Positions 15,209 to 23,331 of a stretch of 64,000 nt of DNA are shown piece after piece. The notes under the pieces were generated by a model. It did not search any database and was not told the DNA's origin. It saw nothing but the letters and a program-made list of their open reading frames with translations. This DNA is from JANWJE01 sp044326545. GTDB taxonomy: Bacteria > Chlamydiota > Chlamydiia > Chlamydiales > Parachlamydiaceae. Location of the stretch: positions 76,565 to 140,564 of the forward strand of contig JBIRBM010000004.1 in the NCBI GenBank assembly GCA_044326545.1, read 5' to 3'. How positions within the stretch are numbered: the first letter of the stretch is position 1; every line of letters begins with the position of its first letter. The translations under genes and the position numbers were made by a program.

Positions 15209-15541
15209 GTGGTTCAACAACAGACGACTAGACATTCAACTAACAGTACTAATTTGGCTGATTTATTGGAAAGAGTTCTCGATAAAGGAATTGTTATTTC
15301 AGGCGATATCAAAATAAAACTTGTTGATATAGAGCTGCTGACAATTCAAATACGTCTTATTATTTGTTCTGTAGATAGGGCGCAAGAATTAGGCATCGAT
15401 TGGTGGTCAAATCATTCGGCTTTCTCATCACGAGGAAAACAGCAAGAAATAACAGCACAATCTTCTTCCCTCTCAGCTCCTTTCGTCTCAGAATCAGTCG
15501 AGGTGAAAAAAGCGACTGAGTCGCCTCAAGAACTGGTGTGA
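15209..15541 (+). CDS. gvpJ: Gas vesicle protein GvpJ (GvpA family)
   Basis: 110 residues from a GTG at 15209, supported by GAGGGGA eight bases upstream. NLADLLERVLDKGIVISGDI, IKLVDIELLTIQIRLIICSV and DRAQELGIDWWSNHSAF closely follow GvpJ of Bacillus (IELLTIKIRLIVASVD..., GMDWW). GvpJ is a minor shell-related protein needed for vesicle nucleation. A Ser/Glu-rich tail of about 35 residues follows the conserved part. Last gene of the cluster; the palindrome-rich spacer before lgt begins after it. Confidence 0.93.
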   Translation: MVQQQTTRHSTNSTNLADLLERVLDKGIVISGDIKIKLVDIELLTIQIRLIICSVDRAQELGIDWWSNHSAFSSRGKQQEITAQSSSLSAPFVSESVEVKKATESPQELV

Positions 15542-15852
15542 TAAAAAAAATCTGAAGAACCTGTTTAAGATTTCCAGTTGGACCATTTTTGGGCTGATTT
15601 ATCGCCAACTTTTGAGCTTATCGTGATTCACTCACCTCACGGCACCAGGAGCGCGATTTTGGCTCAAGCGAAAGCTCTTGCGGTGCGTCAAGGTGAGTGA
15701 TATAAGATCTGTCAAGCCCGAGGGCTTTGGCACAGTCCACATTCGCACTTTGAGCTTGAATGAGTAGATGACATATGACGGACAAATTTGGCAATAAAGG
15801 TGACAACAAGCGCAATTTTTGCAAGTAAATCGAATGATGGAAAAAGTCTAAT
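15542..15852. other. gvpJ - lgt spacer
   Basis: 311 bases, no gene. It holds a GAAGAACCTGTTTAAGAT motif (about 15554), the palindrome at 15629-15699 and the CATTCGCACTTTGAGCTTGAATGA motif at 15737. This is the right-hand junction of the gas vesicle cluster. Confidence 0.65.
15629..15699. repeat. Palindromic element CACTCACCT...AGGTGAGTG
   Basis: The outer 18-base arms are complementary with a few mismatches and enclose GGAGCGCGATTTTGG. Half-copies occur at about 17058-17092 and elsewhere. Confidence 0.65.
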
Positions 15853-17016
15853 ATGAAAACGATGTTTTTTAACGCTTCGAATTTGATACATGAACATTTT
15901 TTGAATCACATACAAGCCTTTCACCCTATCAGTTGGTTTTATTGGGATCCTCCTCGCGAAGCATTCACCATTCCTTTTATTGATCATCCTGTTTTTTGGT
16001 ATGGAATTTTATTTGTCACAGGATTCATTTTAGCCTATTTCATCATTAATCCAATTTTAGCCCGCTATCTGGTAGACATTCGATGTATCTGTGACATAGA
16101 CATTAAAAATTGGCCTTTATTTATTAGCCAGTTGAGGTCCTCTTCATCTCCTCTGATTGATTCGATTAAAAAAGAATGTGACCTTGTCACACAGAAACAA
16201 CTCAATGCAAAAGATGAATCTCCCCTCACATCAAAACTACAACAAGGGATTTTGGACGGAGTAAATCGAGTCTTACGATCTGGTTCTGGATCAAGACATG
16301 AACTCGAACATTTTTTCCCCTCTAGTTTAGCTTCCCCAAAAGAAACGGCTTATACCTTAGGTGATCGAATCTGTTGGTTTACGGTTGCAGGAACAATCAT
16401 TGGAGCTAGATTGGGAGAGGTTTTCTTCTATGGTTGGCCTTATTTTAAAGAACATCCTACTGAAATTTTTAAAGTTTGGCATGGAGGATTAGCTAGCCAC
16501 GGTGGTGTTTTAGGAGTCATGTTAGCCCTTTATCTATGCTCAGCATATATTCAACGATCAATTCCTTCATTCACTTTTTTAAGGCTTCTTGACTATGTTG
16601 CCATTCCCAGTGCTTTAGTTGCCTTTTTCATTCGGCTAGGGAATTTTATGAATCAGGAAATTGTCGGAACACCAACAGATCTTCCTTGGGGGGTTCTTTT
16701 CCTTCATCCAGCAGAAGACATTACTCCAGTTCCTCGCCATCCCGTTCAGCTTTATGAAGCCGCAATTTATCTTGTCACTTTCGTGATTCTTGTCTACATG
16801 TGGAAAAAACAATCGATAAATGAAAAACCGGGGGCTTTGGTTGGAACACTCTTCATTTTAATATTTGGGGGACGTTTTATGATGGAATTTTGGAAATCAA
16901 TACAAGAATCCTCTCTTACTGATGCTTCCATTTTGCAAATAGGTCAAATCCTTAGCATTCCTTTTATTTTTCTAGGATTTTTTTTAGTTTGGCAGGCTAA
17001 AAGAAAATTTTCTTAG
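15853..17016 (+). CDS. lgt: Prolipoprotein diacylglyceryl transferase
   Basis: 387 residues. Lgt transfers diacylglycerol from phosphatidylglycerol to the lipobox cysteine of prolipoproteins in the inner membrane. Visible marks are WHGGLASHGGVLG (209-221), the signature RLGNFMNQEIVGTPTDLPWG (261-280), RHPVQLYEA (295-303) and about seven hydrophobic segments. A polar insert at about 75-165 makes it roughly 90 residues longer than the E. coli enzyme. In Chlamydia lgt sits next to yidC and dnaA; here the gas vesicle cluster separates them. GGAAAAAG precedes the ATG. Confidence 0.95.
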   Translation: MKTMFFNASNLIHEHFLNHIQAFHPISWFYWDPPREAFTIPFIDHPVFWYGILFVTGFILAYFIINPILARYLVDIRCICDIDIKNWPLFISQLRSSSSPLIDSIKKECDLVTQKQLNAKDESPLTSKLQQGILDGVNRVLRSGSGSRHELEHFFPSSLASPKETAYTLGDRICWFTVAGTIIGARLGEVFFYGWPYFKEHPTEIFKVWHGGLASHGGVLGVMLALYLCSAYIQRSIPSFTFLRLLDYVAIPSALVAFFIRLGNFMNQEIVGTPTDLPWGVLFLHPAEDITPVPRHPVQLYEAAIYLVTFVILVYMWKKQSINEKPGALVGTLFILIFGGRFMMEFWKSIQESSLTDASILQIGQILSIPFIFLGFFLVWQAKRKFS

Positions 17017-17039
17017 GGCGTGTTCAACATCTTTCAACT

Positions 17040-17092
17040 CGGAGGCTGTCGCCTTCAGCCCAAATCACGCTCGCGGTCCATAAGGTGAGTGA
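17040..17092. repeat. Half palindromic element (GGTGAGTGA end)
   Basis: GGAGGCTGTCGCCTTCAGCC...AAATCACGCTCGCGGTCC...AAGGTGAGTGA repeats the right half of the CACTCACCT family element just downstream of lgt. Confidence 0.5.
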
Positions 17093-17233
17093 TTCATAAC
17101 TATTCCTCATTGAATAGGAGAATGAGACGATTTCATGCATAGACATTTTGCCAAGAATATCACCAATCTTTTATAATCGAGGACAAATTTTTCAAGCCAA
17201 GGGAATAATCTAAAAGATAAAGGAGATGTCTAT

Positions 17234-17500
17234 ATGGCTACACTGATATTTGACCATAGCGGAGAAGAAATTGAGTTACCTAATGATTCTGCAATCGCAG
17301 AAGTTTGCGAAGAAGCCGGCGTTCCTTTTGCGTGTACAGAAGGCGTTTGTGGGACATGTGTGATTGAAGTTAAAGAAGGTAAAGAGAATTTATCCCCTCC
17401 AACAAAAGAAGAAGAAGATTTTTTAGGAGAAGGGACAAGTCATGAACGTTTAGCTTGTCAATGCCGTATTAAACAGGGGCGCATTCGCATTTGTTTTTAA
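17234..17500 (+). CDS. 2Fe-2S ferredoxin
   Basis: 88 residues. Plant-type cluster motif: Cys34-X4-Cys39-X2-Cys42 (ACTEGVCGTC) and Cys75 (LACQC), in a beta-grasp fold of normal length. A soluble electron carrier; the partner is not evident from the sequence. Next to a gene for a fused iron-sulfur carrier protein, which suggests a shared role in Fe-S metabolism. A ribosome binding site (AAAGGAG) precedes the ATG. Confidence 0.93.
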   Translation: MATLIFDHSGEEIELPNDSAIAEVCEEAGVPFACTEGVCGTCVIEVKEGKENLSPPTKEEEDFLGEGTSHERLACQCRIKQGRIRICF

Positions 17501-17648
17501 TAGAATTTGTTCATAATTAGATTGTTAATGTGTATAGATCGTAAAAAAATAGCGTAAAAGCGCCATCAATTGACACTCTTTACGACACATAGTATGACAT
17601 GCCAATATGTTGAATTTAATCCTCACTTTTATTTAAAAGGAAACCAAT

Positions 17649-18461
17649 ATGCCTTGTTGTTCACCACATCAAAAACATGATGATGACCACCATCATCACG
17701 AAGATAAGCACTCTCAGTCCTCTTGCTGTTCAGCTCCTAAAAAGGAAGAAAACCATCAACATTCCAACTCTTCTTGCTGCTCTGCGCCTAAAAAAGAAGA
17801 ACAACGCGAGCAAAATCAATCTTCTTGCTGTTCGACTCCCAAGAGAGATCAAGAGCACCATGACCACCACGCCTCTTCTTGCTGCTCAACTGCAGAAAAA
17901 TCAGGACAACACATTCACCGTCAGATGACCATTGAAGAAATTCTAGGCATGTTTCCTTATAAAGCGCAGCGGTTATCACAAGAGATCACGAATGCAGGAC
18001 TCCATTGTATCGGATGCCATGCGGCTGTGTGGGAAACCTTGGAAGCTGGAATGTATACACACGGTAAAAATGAGGAGCAAATAGAAGAACTTGTGTATCG
18101 TTTAAATCAGCTTTTAGAAGAAAAAATTGACGCTACATCCATTCAAATCACCCCTCGGGCGGCAGCAAAATTTTTGGAAATCCTATCTGAGGAAGGAAAA
18201 GAAGGGTGGGGAATGCGTTTTGCAGAAGAAATGGCCGGGTGCAACGGATTCGAGTACGTATTAGATTTTTCTGAAAAATCAGAAGACGATGATAAGATTT
18301 TCGAATCGAATGGAATTGAAATCCACGTAAAAAAGCCGATGGTTCCACGTCTTCTTGGTTCTGAAATTGACTATGTTGAAGGATTGCGCGGATCAGGATT
18401 TAAAATTTCAAATCCAAATGTTCGCTCTTCTTGCGGCTGTGGCACTTCTCATAATTACTAA
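17649..18461 (+). CDS. Fused iron-sulfur carrier: Cys/His repeats + DUF1858 + HesB/IscA domain
   Basis: 270 residues in three parts. Residues 1-90 carry five Cys-Cys pairs (3-4, 26-27, 43-44, 60-61, 78-79) in an SSCCSAPKKEE-type repeat of 17-18 residues with His clusters (HDDDHHHHEDKH, HHDHH). Residues 91-155 look like DUF1858 (TIEEILGMFP; AGLHCIGCHAAVWETLEAGM). Residues 165-270 form an A-type carrier with Cys198 (AGCNGFEYVLDF) and Cys262/264 (SCGCG), the usual cluster ligands. The C-terminal part should carry or transfer Fe-S clusters; the head probably binds metal ions. It follows a ferredoxin gene and ends in a strong hairpin. Confidence 0.85.
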   Translation: MPCCSPHQKHDDDHHHHEDKHSQSSCCSAPKKEENHQHSNSSCCSAPKKEEQREQNQSSCCSTPKRDQEHHDHHASSCCSTAEKSGQHIHRQMTIEEILGMFPYKAQRLSQEITNAGLHCIGCHAAVWETLEAGMYTHGKNEEQIEELVYRLNQLLEEKIDATSIQITPRAAAKFLEILSEEGKEGWGMRFAEEMAGCNGFEYVLDFSEKSEDDDKIFESNGIEIHVKKPMVPRLLGSEIDYVEGLRGSGFKISNPNVRSSCGCGTSHNY

Positions 18462-18470
18462 GATCGTCAT

Positions 18471-18554
18471 AAAGCTTAGAGGGTGTCTAAAAAATATAAC
18501 TGCTTTCACGTAAGCTGTAAGCAGTGACTACTTTTTAGACACCCTCTAAAGCTT
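18471..18554. terminator. Strong hairpin after the iron-sulfur carrier gene
   Basis: AAAGCTTAGAGGGTGTCTAA pairs with TTAGACACCCTCTAAAGCTTT apart from a one-base indel, with a second small hairpin (TGCTTTCACG / TGTAAGCA) in the loop. It lies between convergent genes and can serve both strands. Confidence 0.7.
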
Positions 18555-18645
18555 TGGCTCAGATCAAATAGCGCTTCTGCTACGCAAAGTGAGTTAAAAC
18601 TGTCTTAAACAGTATCTGAAACAAGATTGCCTTTAGATATACATT

Positions 18646-19230
18646 CTAAAAGCGAGTCAATTTAAAATAAATTTTTCCATTATCAGAAGAGACAATCATA
18701 TTAAATTTGTCTCCATAAAATGGGTTAAACCCAACCTTTGTCGAAGCTGTCACAATGCATTCGGTCACCATACCATCAATCACACTGTCTAATTCTAAAT
18801 TAATCAGGGTCGAAGGGGTCAGCCAAGACACGATCAATCCATTGTCTACGGATAAGTAATTTGCGATATCTGTAAAAATTCCGTTTTCATTTTGCATGCA
18901 TAAAAATGAAGCCGAGCATACTCCAAATTGTTTGCCCTCTTTCGAATAAATAGGGGCTCTGCCTGCCAAATAACTTGAATTGATAGTCGAACTATTTTCA
19001 GCGAGATTCGAAGTAGGAATCGAGATCATGCTATTGATGAAATCACTGACATAAAGATAATAGACCAGTTCTTTTTTCTTTTTCTTCACCCCCTGCCGAT
19101 CCAAATGATCTAGTACATGAGGATGAGCGACGATGCGATTATCGTCACAAAACGTTTGACAAAAGCTAGTCGTATGGAAAAAAAACAGGCTAATCATCAA
19201 AAACATTGTTTTTAGCTTGAGACTCAACAT
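18646..19230 (-). CDS. Secreted protein of unknown function
   Basis: 194 residues from the ATG at 19230, preferred over 19236 because GGAG is then nine bases upstream. A signal peptide is clear (MLSLKLKTMFLMISLFFFHTTSFC region). The mature part is rich in beta-strand patterns, with a YLAGRAPIYSKEGKQFGVCS stretch and two further Cys residues (FLC, TEC) that could pair. The overall pattern is distantly like small eight-stranded barrels (dirigent/allene-oxide-cyclase type), but I cannot support that firmly. No neighbour suggests a function. Confidence 0.7.
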   Translation of the reverse strand: MLSLKLKTMFLMISLFFFHTTSFCQTFCDDNRIVAHPHVLDHLDRQGVKKKKKELVYYLYVSDFINSMISIPTSNLAENSSTINSSYLAGRAPIYSKEGKQFGVCSASFLCMQNENGIFTDIANYLSVDNGLIVSWLTPSTLINLELDSVIDGMVTECIVTASTKVGFNPFYGDKFNMIVSSDNGKIYFKLTRF

Positions 19231-19440
19231 AAACATTCACTCCTTTAATTTCTAAACGGATTCATAACCTTAATGAACATGAGGTCTTTTTTGTTCATGT
19301 AACATCTTTTGCCTTAAAATGCACACATGAAATCATGTTTTATGAAGTAGAGGAATCCTGGAATACCTCTCATAAAGGTTTATAATAATCTCAGAAATTG
19401 GTAATATCGCCTCCTTCAAGATCTTATTAAAAGAGAGAAT

Positions 19441-19611
19441 ATGAAAAATTCCCCACCAAAACCGTTTGAGCATTTTCTAAGGCCTTATCTGTTTGTGCTC
19501 AAAGAAGGAAAAGAAATCAATGAAGATTTTCTTGATTACTCTCTCTTACTCTTTAAAGTGGGTTTTGCAGATGTTTTGCCTTCACCTCACAATGTGAAGT
19601 CTGTTAAGTAG
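19441..19611 (+). CDS. Possible small protein (56 aa)
   Basis: A 56-codon frame starting ATG 19441 with AAGAGAG just upstream: MKNSPPKPFEHFLRPYLFVL followed by KEGKEINEDFLDYSLLLFKV and a short polar end. The composition looks protein-like, but there is no known family and no paired context. Confidence 0.35.
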   Translation: MKNSPPKPFEHFLRPYLFVLKEGKEINEDFLDYSLLLFKVGFADVLPSPHNVKSVK

Positions 19612-19665
19612 AGCATTCAAAAAATGTTCTGAACATCTCATTGATGAATCGAAAATGGCAGGAAT

Positions 19666-20532
19666 TCATTTTCTTCCTCTTTTTTTCTGTTGACAGTTCA
19701 GTTTCGTCATGGAGTCATCAAATTCAGTGTTCATTTCCTCCACAAGTTGATCTTCCCTCTCTCCCCAACCTCCCCATAATTCGTAACGTGGAATTTTTAC
19801 ATGATGGAGAAAATATTCATCTCGAGTCCAGTAATGGTTAATTTTCAATTTATCCACAAGAATTTCAGTACTTAAATTTCTTACTTGTTCTCCATTTGTA
19901 TTGATGTGATAATGACCTGAACGATACTGACAGTAATGTGGATCTATGCATTTTCTTACATAGCGAGGTCTCACAATCGATTTAAAGTAGAAATTCTTAG
20001 GATGGTATGTAGGTAGTCTATAGAGAAGTGTTTCAATCATTTTCTCATTCCGTTTGATTTTCTTCACATGAGAAGTTCCATAACACTGCCAGTTAATACA
20101 AATTCCGGCGGCATTCGAAAAATAGAGATCTAATATTTTTAAAATTGAATTGGAACCAACCGGAACAATGAACTCATCCAAATCAATGATGGCAAGCCAT
20201 CGAGTAGACTTCTCACATCGCCTTAAAGCATCATTATAAGCTCCCACTTGAACCTCATAGCTATATCGGATAACCCCTTTTTGATCTAAAGCTGAAGGCC
20301 ACTCTGTCAACTCTACAATTCCCTTTTTTATATAGGGTTTAAGAACGGCTAAATAATCATCGGAGCTATCGTTATTATAAAGCCAAAAATGTTCAACTCC
20401 CATGCACATATGATAATCAATCCATTCTTTTATATAAGGCCCTTCATTTTGAAAGATTGCGCAAATAGACAACTCATACCCATGACCGATTAAAGGAAAA
20501 TAAAGAAATAAAAAAAGAAAGCTGCGCATCAT
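19666..20532 (-). CDS. Glycosyltransferase family 92-like protein with signal peptide
   Basis: 288 residues. After an N-terminal hydrophobic leader it shows LSICAIFQNEGPYIKEWIDY, HFWLYNNDSSDD, the metal-binding LAIIDLDEFIVP and INWQCYGTSH, all typical of GT92/DUF23 enzymes. Such enzymes add galactose or related sugars; the acceptor here is unknown. The leader points to export or a periplasmic location. The gene lies 73 bases downstream of the RCC1 gene on the same strand, so they may be co-transcribed. The last 20 residues are basic and polar. Confidence 0.85.
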   Translation of the reverse strand: MMRSFLFLFLYFPLIGHGYELSICAIFQNEGPYIKEWIDYHMCMGVEHFWLYNNDSSDDYLAVLKPYIKKGIVELTEWPSALDQKGVIRYSYEVQVGAYNDALRRCEKSTRWLAIIDLDEFIVPVGSNSILKILDLYFSNAAGICINWQCYGTSHVKKIKRNEKMIETLLYRLPTYHPKNFYFKSIVRPRYVRKCIDPHYCQYRSGHYHINTNGEQVRNLSTEILVDKLKINHYWTRDEYFLHHVKIPRYELWGGWGEREDQLVEEMNTEFDDSMTKLNCQQKKRGRK

Positions 20533-20605
20533 ACCTCAAAACATAAAAAGCAGATTGAATAATATCCACACACGCTTTAAGATGAGGAATAAAATCGTGC
20601 AGCTT

Positions 20606-23146
20606 TTATTTTATTTTCATAATCTTAGGCCGAACGGATGACGAAATTTCCCCATTTCTGCCAACTGAAACAAGTGCATATTTAAAGATTCTAGATGAGT
20701 CATTGGTACGAATTTTCATTGCGAAACGACGTTTGCCTTGAGAATTTTGAATTTCTCGAATCATTTTTTGAGTTTTTCGGTTAATCAATCGAAAAGCCAT
20801 GACCTCATTATCTCCAAATTCAGGAGCTCTCCATCGGAGGGTGTCAATATATCTGGCAAAAGGAATCTTGGCTCTTTGTACGCTATACTCTTTCGTTTGT
20901 GTTACGGTGACATTTTGCGGAGGAGGCACAAAAAGCACAAATTGTGGAGTATTATATTTGCTACTGCTCCCGACCGGCAATCCAGCTCCCAATTGACCAT
21001 ACGAATTCGAGCCCCAGGCCCATGCATCTCCACCGATTCCTAAAGCTAACGAATGGGAACATCCGCCCGCGGTAAGGGAGAAAGTGCCGTTAATCGATTT
21101 TGGAAAAAGGCTATTTGTAAAGGAACCATCCCCCAATTCACCCGAAGAGTTATTCCCCCAAGCACATTCTGTCCCATCACTCTTAATGGCAAGTGAATGA
21201 TATCCTCCTGCTGCGATAAACGCCACATTACTCAACCCCCCCTGGACAAGAACGGGTTGCCATTGATTGGTTGTATTGCCGTTTCCCAATTGACCAGAAA
21301 AGTTATTCCCCCAAGCATACACCTTTTCGTCACTCTTGAGAGCTAATGAATGCTCGCTTCCTGCTGCAATCGCTTTGATGCTAGTTAAAAGATTGGTTGC
21401 AACAGGTTGATATTGGTTAGTTGTACTGTTGTTTCCTAACTGACCGGAGCCATTGGCTCCCCAAGCATACACCTTTCCATCATTCTTAAGAGCTAACGCA
21501 TGATACTGCCCTGCCGCAATAGCAATCACACCTGAGAGATTCAAGACTTTTTGGGGGGTAGAGTAAGTTGATTTTACGTTGTTGACATTTACACCCACTT
21601 GACCCAAAGAGTTATCCCCCCAAGCCCACACATTGCCATCTTTATCAAGAGCTAGTGAAAACTCTCCTCCTCCTGCAATAGCGATAATATTTTGAAAATT
21701 CACGATCTGCGTCGGGGTATTCGCATTTGACGTCGAACCGATCCCTAATTGACCTTTATTATTTAATCCCCAGGTCCATACAGTACCATCTTTTTTGAGA
21801 GCCATTGAATGGTAGCTTCCTGCTGAAATGCTAGTGACATCTTTTAGCCCTCCGATCACTTGGACGGGGTAATTAAAATTAGTGTTATTACCATTTCCTA
21901 ATTGACCATAAGAATTATTCCCCCAAGCCCACACATTACCATCAGATCTAAGTTCTAACGAGTGAAAGCATCCTGCTGCTATAGAAATTCCGGGTAAATT
22001 AGTATCTTGAAAAAGAGAAACGTTTTTCGAAGCCTGATTACCTATCGCAAGAAAGAGCCTTCCATTAAATATGGAGGAATAACTCAGGCTGTATGGGCTT
22101 TTCCCTACGGAATACGTAGACCTTCCCAAATTATCACCTGTATTGGTGTCAATGCGAAAACAAGAAATCTTATTTGAAGAACCATCACCCGAAGAGAGAA
22201 ATAATTGGTTTTGAATCATTGGTGAATAGGAGATAGCGCATGGACCATTTCCTCCGGTTATAAAAGGAGAGGTTGAGATTTCTGCAAGTTCTCCTGTTGT
22301 CGTCTCAACTTTAAAGACTGAAAGATTGTTTGAATCTCTATTTGCGACAGCTAGAAACAAATGATCATTTACCAACGGAGAAAACGCGACATCAGAGGGG
22401 GTTTTTCCAACCGTATAGGGAGAACCTGGAACGGATGAAAGCGCTCCAGTTTCAGTATTTACGGAAGAGACATAACACTTTGGCTTATCTAAGGTTACTA
22501 CAGAGAAGAATAACTGCCCATTAACAATAGGAGAAAAAGCAATTCCTTCTGGTCTATCTGGAAACGGCGCATCTAAAATTTTAGTCAATTGCCCCGTTAA
22601 CGTGTCTACGTTAAAAAAAACAACATTGTTTGAATAGACGTTTGTGACGGCAAGAAAGAGCTTTCCGTTAGGAAGTAATGGAGAATAAACGACAGCCCAT
22701 GGATAATTACCCCCTGATGAATAGGGTGAGCCAGAAACCGTGTATAGTTCATCGGTATTAGGATCTACTTTATAAACATAGACTCTATGTTTCCCATCCT
22801 CCGCTAGGGCAAGAAATAAATTTTCACCGATGATAGGAGAGAAAGCAACAGCACTAGGATAGATCGAGTTGCCTAAGTTAAAAGGAGATCCACTAATTTG
22901 TTTAGGGATAAAAGTATCAGAGGGAATTTGAAAGATTGAAAATGAGTGACTAATATCATTAGCTGTGGCAAGAAACAATTTTCCATTAACGTTAGGAGAG
23001 TATGCGACCCCGTCTATGTATGCTCCTATCGAAAGAGGATCGCCAGGAGCCGCAGTGAGTTCCTCGCCAACGTCTGCATAGATCTCGACGCCCCAAATCA
23101 TGACAAAAAAAAGGCACCAAGCAACTATTTTTTTTGTTTTTGTCAT
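20606..23146 (-). CDS. Secreted double beta-propeller protein (YVTN-like + seven RCC1 repeats)
   Basis: 846 residues from the ATG at 23146 (AAGGAAG upstream; a GTG at 23167 is possible). Residues 1-27 form a signal peptide. About 30-385 contain seven degenerate repeats (GSPY..GK.P..VAFSPL..., LFLAVAN) predicted to make one propeller. About 390-745 contain seven RCC1 repeats (IAAGSEHSLALKSD...VYAWGNN.SGQLG), a full RCC1 propeller. A C-terminal fibronectin-like domain follows (RWRAPEFGDNEVMAFRLINR). RCC1-type repeats mediate protein-protein contacts in host cells, so this may be a surface or secreted host-interaction protein. Target unknown. Confidence 0.88.
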   Translation of the reverse strand: MTKTKKIVAWCLFFVMIWGVEIYADVGEELTAAPGDPLSIGAYIDGVAYSPNVNGKLFLATANDISHSFSIFQIPSDTFIPKQISGSPFNLGNSIYPSAVAFSPIIGENLFLALAEDGKHRVYVYKVDPNTDELYTVSGSPYSSGGNYPWAVVYSPLLPNGKLFLAVTNVYSNNVVFFNVDTLTGQLTKILDAPFPDRPEGIAFSPIVNGQLFFSVVTLDKPKCYVSSVNTETGALSSVPGSPYTVGKTPSDVAFSPLVNDHLFLAVANRDSNNLSVFKVETTTGELAEISTSPFITGGNGPCAISYSPMIQNQLFLSSGDGSSNKISCFRIDTNTGDNLGRSTYSVGKSPYSLSYSSIFNGRLFLAIGNQASKNVSLFQDTNLPGISIAAGCFHSLELRSDGNVWAWGNNSYGQLGNGNNTNFNYPVQVIGGLKDVTSISAGSYHSMALKKDGTVWTWGLNNKGQLGIGSTSNANTPTQIVNFQNIIAIAGGGEFSLALDKDGNVWAWGDNSLGQVGVNVNNVKSTYSTPQKVLNLSGVIAIAAGQYHALALKNDGKVYAWGANGSGQLGNNSTTNQYQPVATNLLTSIKAIAAGSEHSLALKSDEKVYAWGNNFSGQLGNGNTTNQWQPVLVQGGLSNVAFIAAGGYHSLAIKSDGTECAWGNNSSGELGDGSFTNSLFPKSINGTFSLTAGGCSHSLALGIGGDAWAWGSNSYGQLGAGLPVGSSSKYNTPQFVLFVPPPQNVTVTQTKEYSVQRAKIPFARYIDTLRWRAPEFGDNEVMAFRLINRKTQKMIREIQNSQGKRRFAMKIRTNDSSRIFKYALVSVGRNGEISSSVRPKIMKIK

Positions 23147-23168
23147 GTTTCTTCCTTCATTATTCACT

Positions 23169-23197
23169 CACCTTACGCACCAAGCGTGCGTAAGGTG
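23169..23197. promoter_or_regulatory. Perfect 12-bp hairpin just upstream of the RCC1 gene
   Basis: CACCTTACGCAC and GTGCGTAAGGTG form a perfect stem with a five-base loop, about 23 bases before the ATG at 23146. The ACTCACCT end links it to the dispersed palindrome family. In the mRNA leader it could affect translation. Confidence 0.6.
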
Positions 23198-23331
23198 GAT
23201 CATTGAAAAAATTCTAGGTAAAAAAATTTTGTGAGACAAGAAGCCTACTGTAAAACCTGCCTTCAGATTTTTTGGGTCTTTGATTGTTCATGCAACCTCA
23301 AAGACAAAAACAGGAAGACAGGTTGTAAGTT

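Noticed and set aside
17234..17500. Ferredoxin as CT312 homolog
   Set aside because: The zinc-ribbon gene before tal (40423) fits that position better; this one is an ordinary 2Fe-2S ferredoxin.
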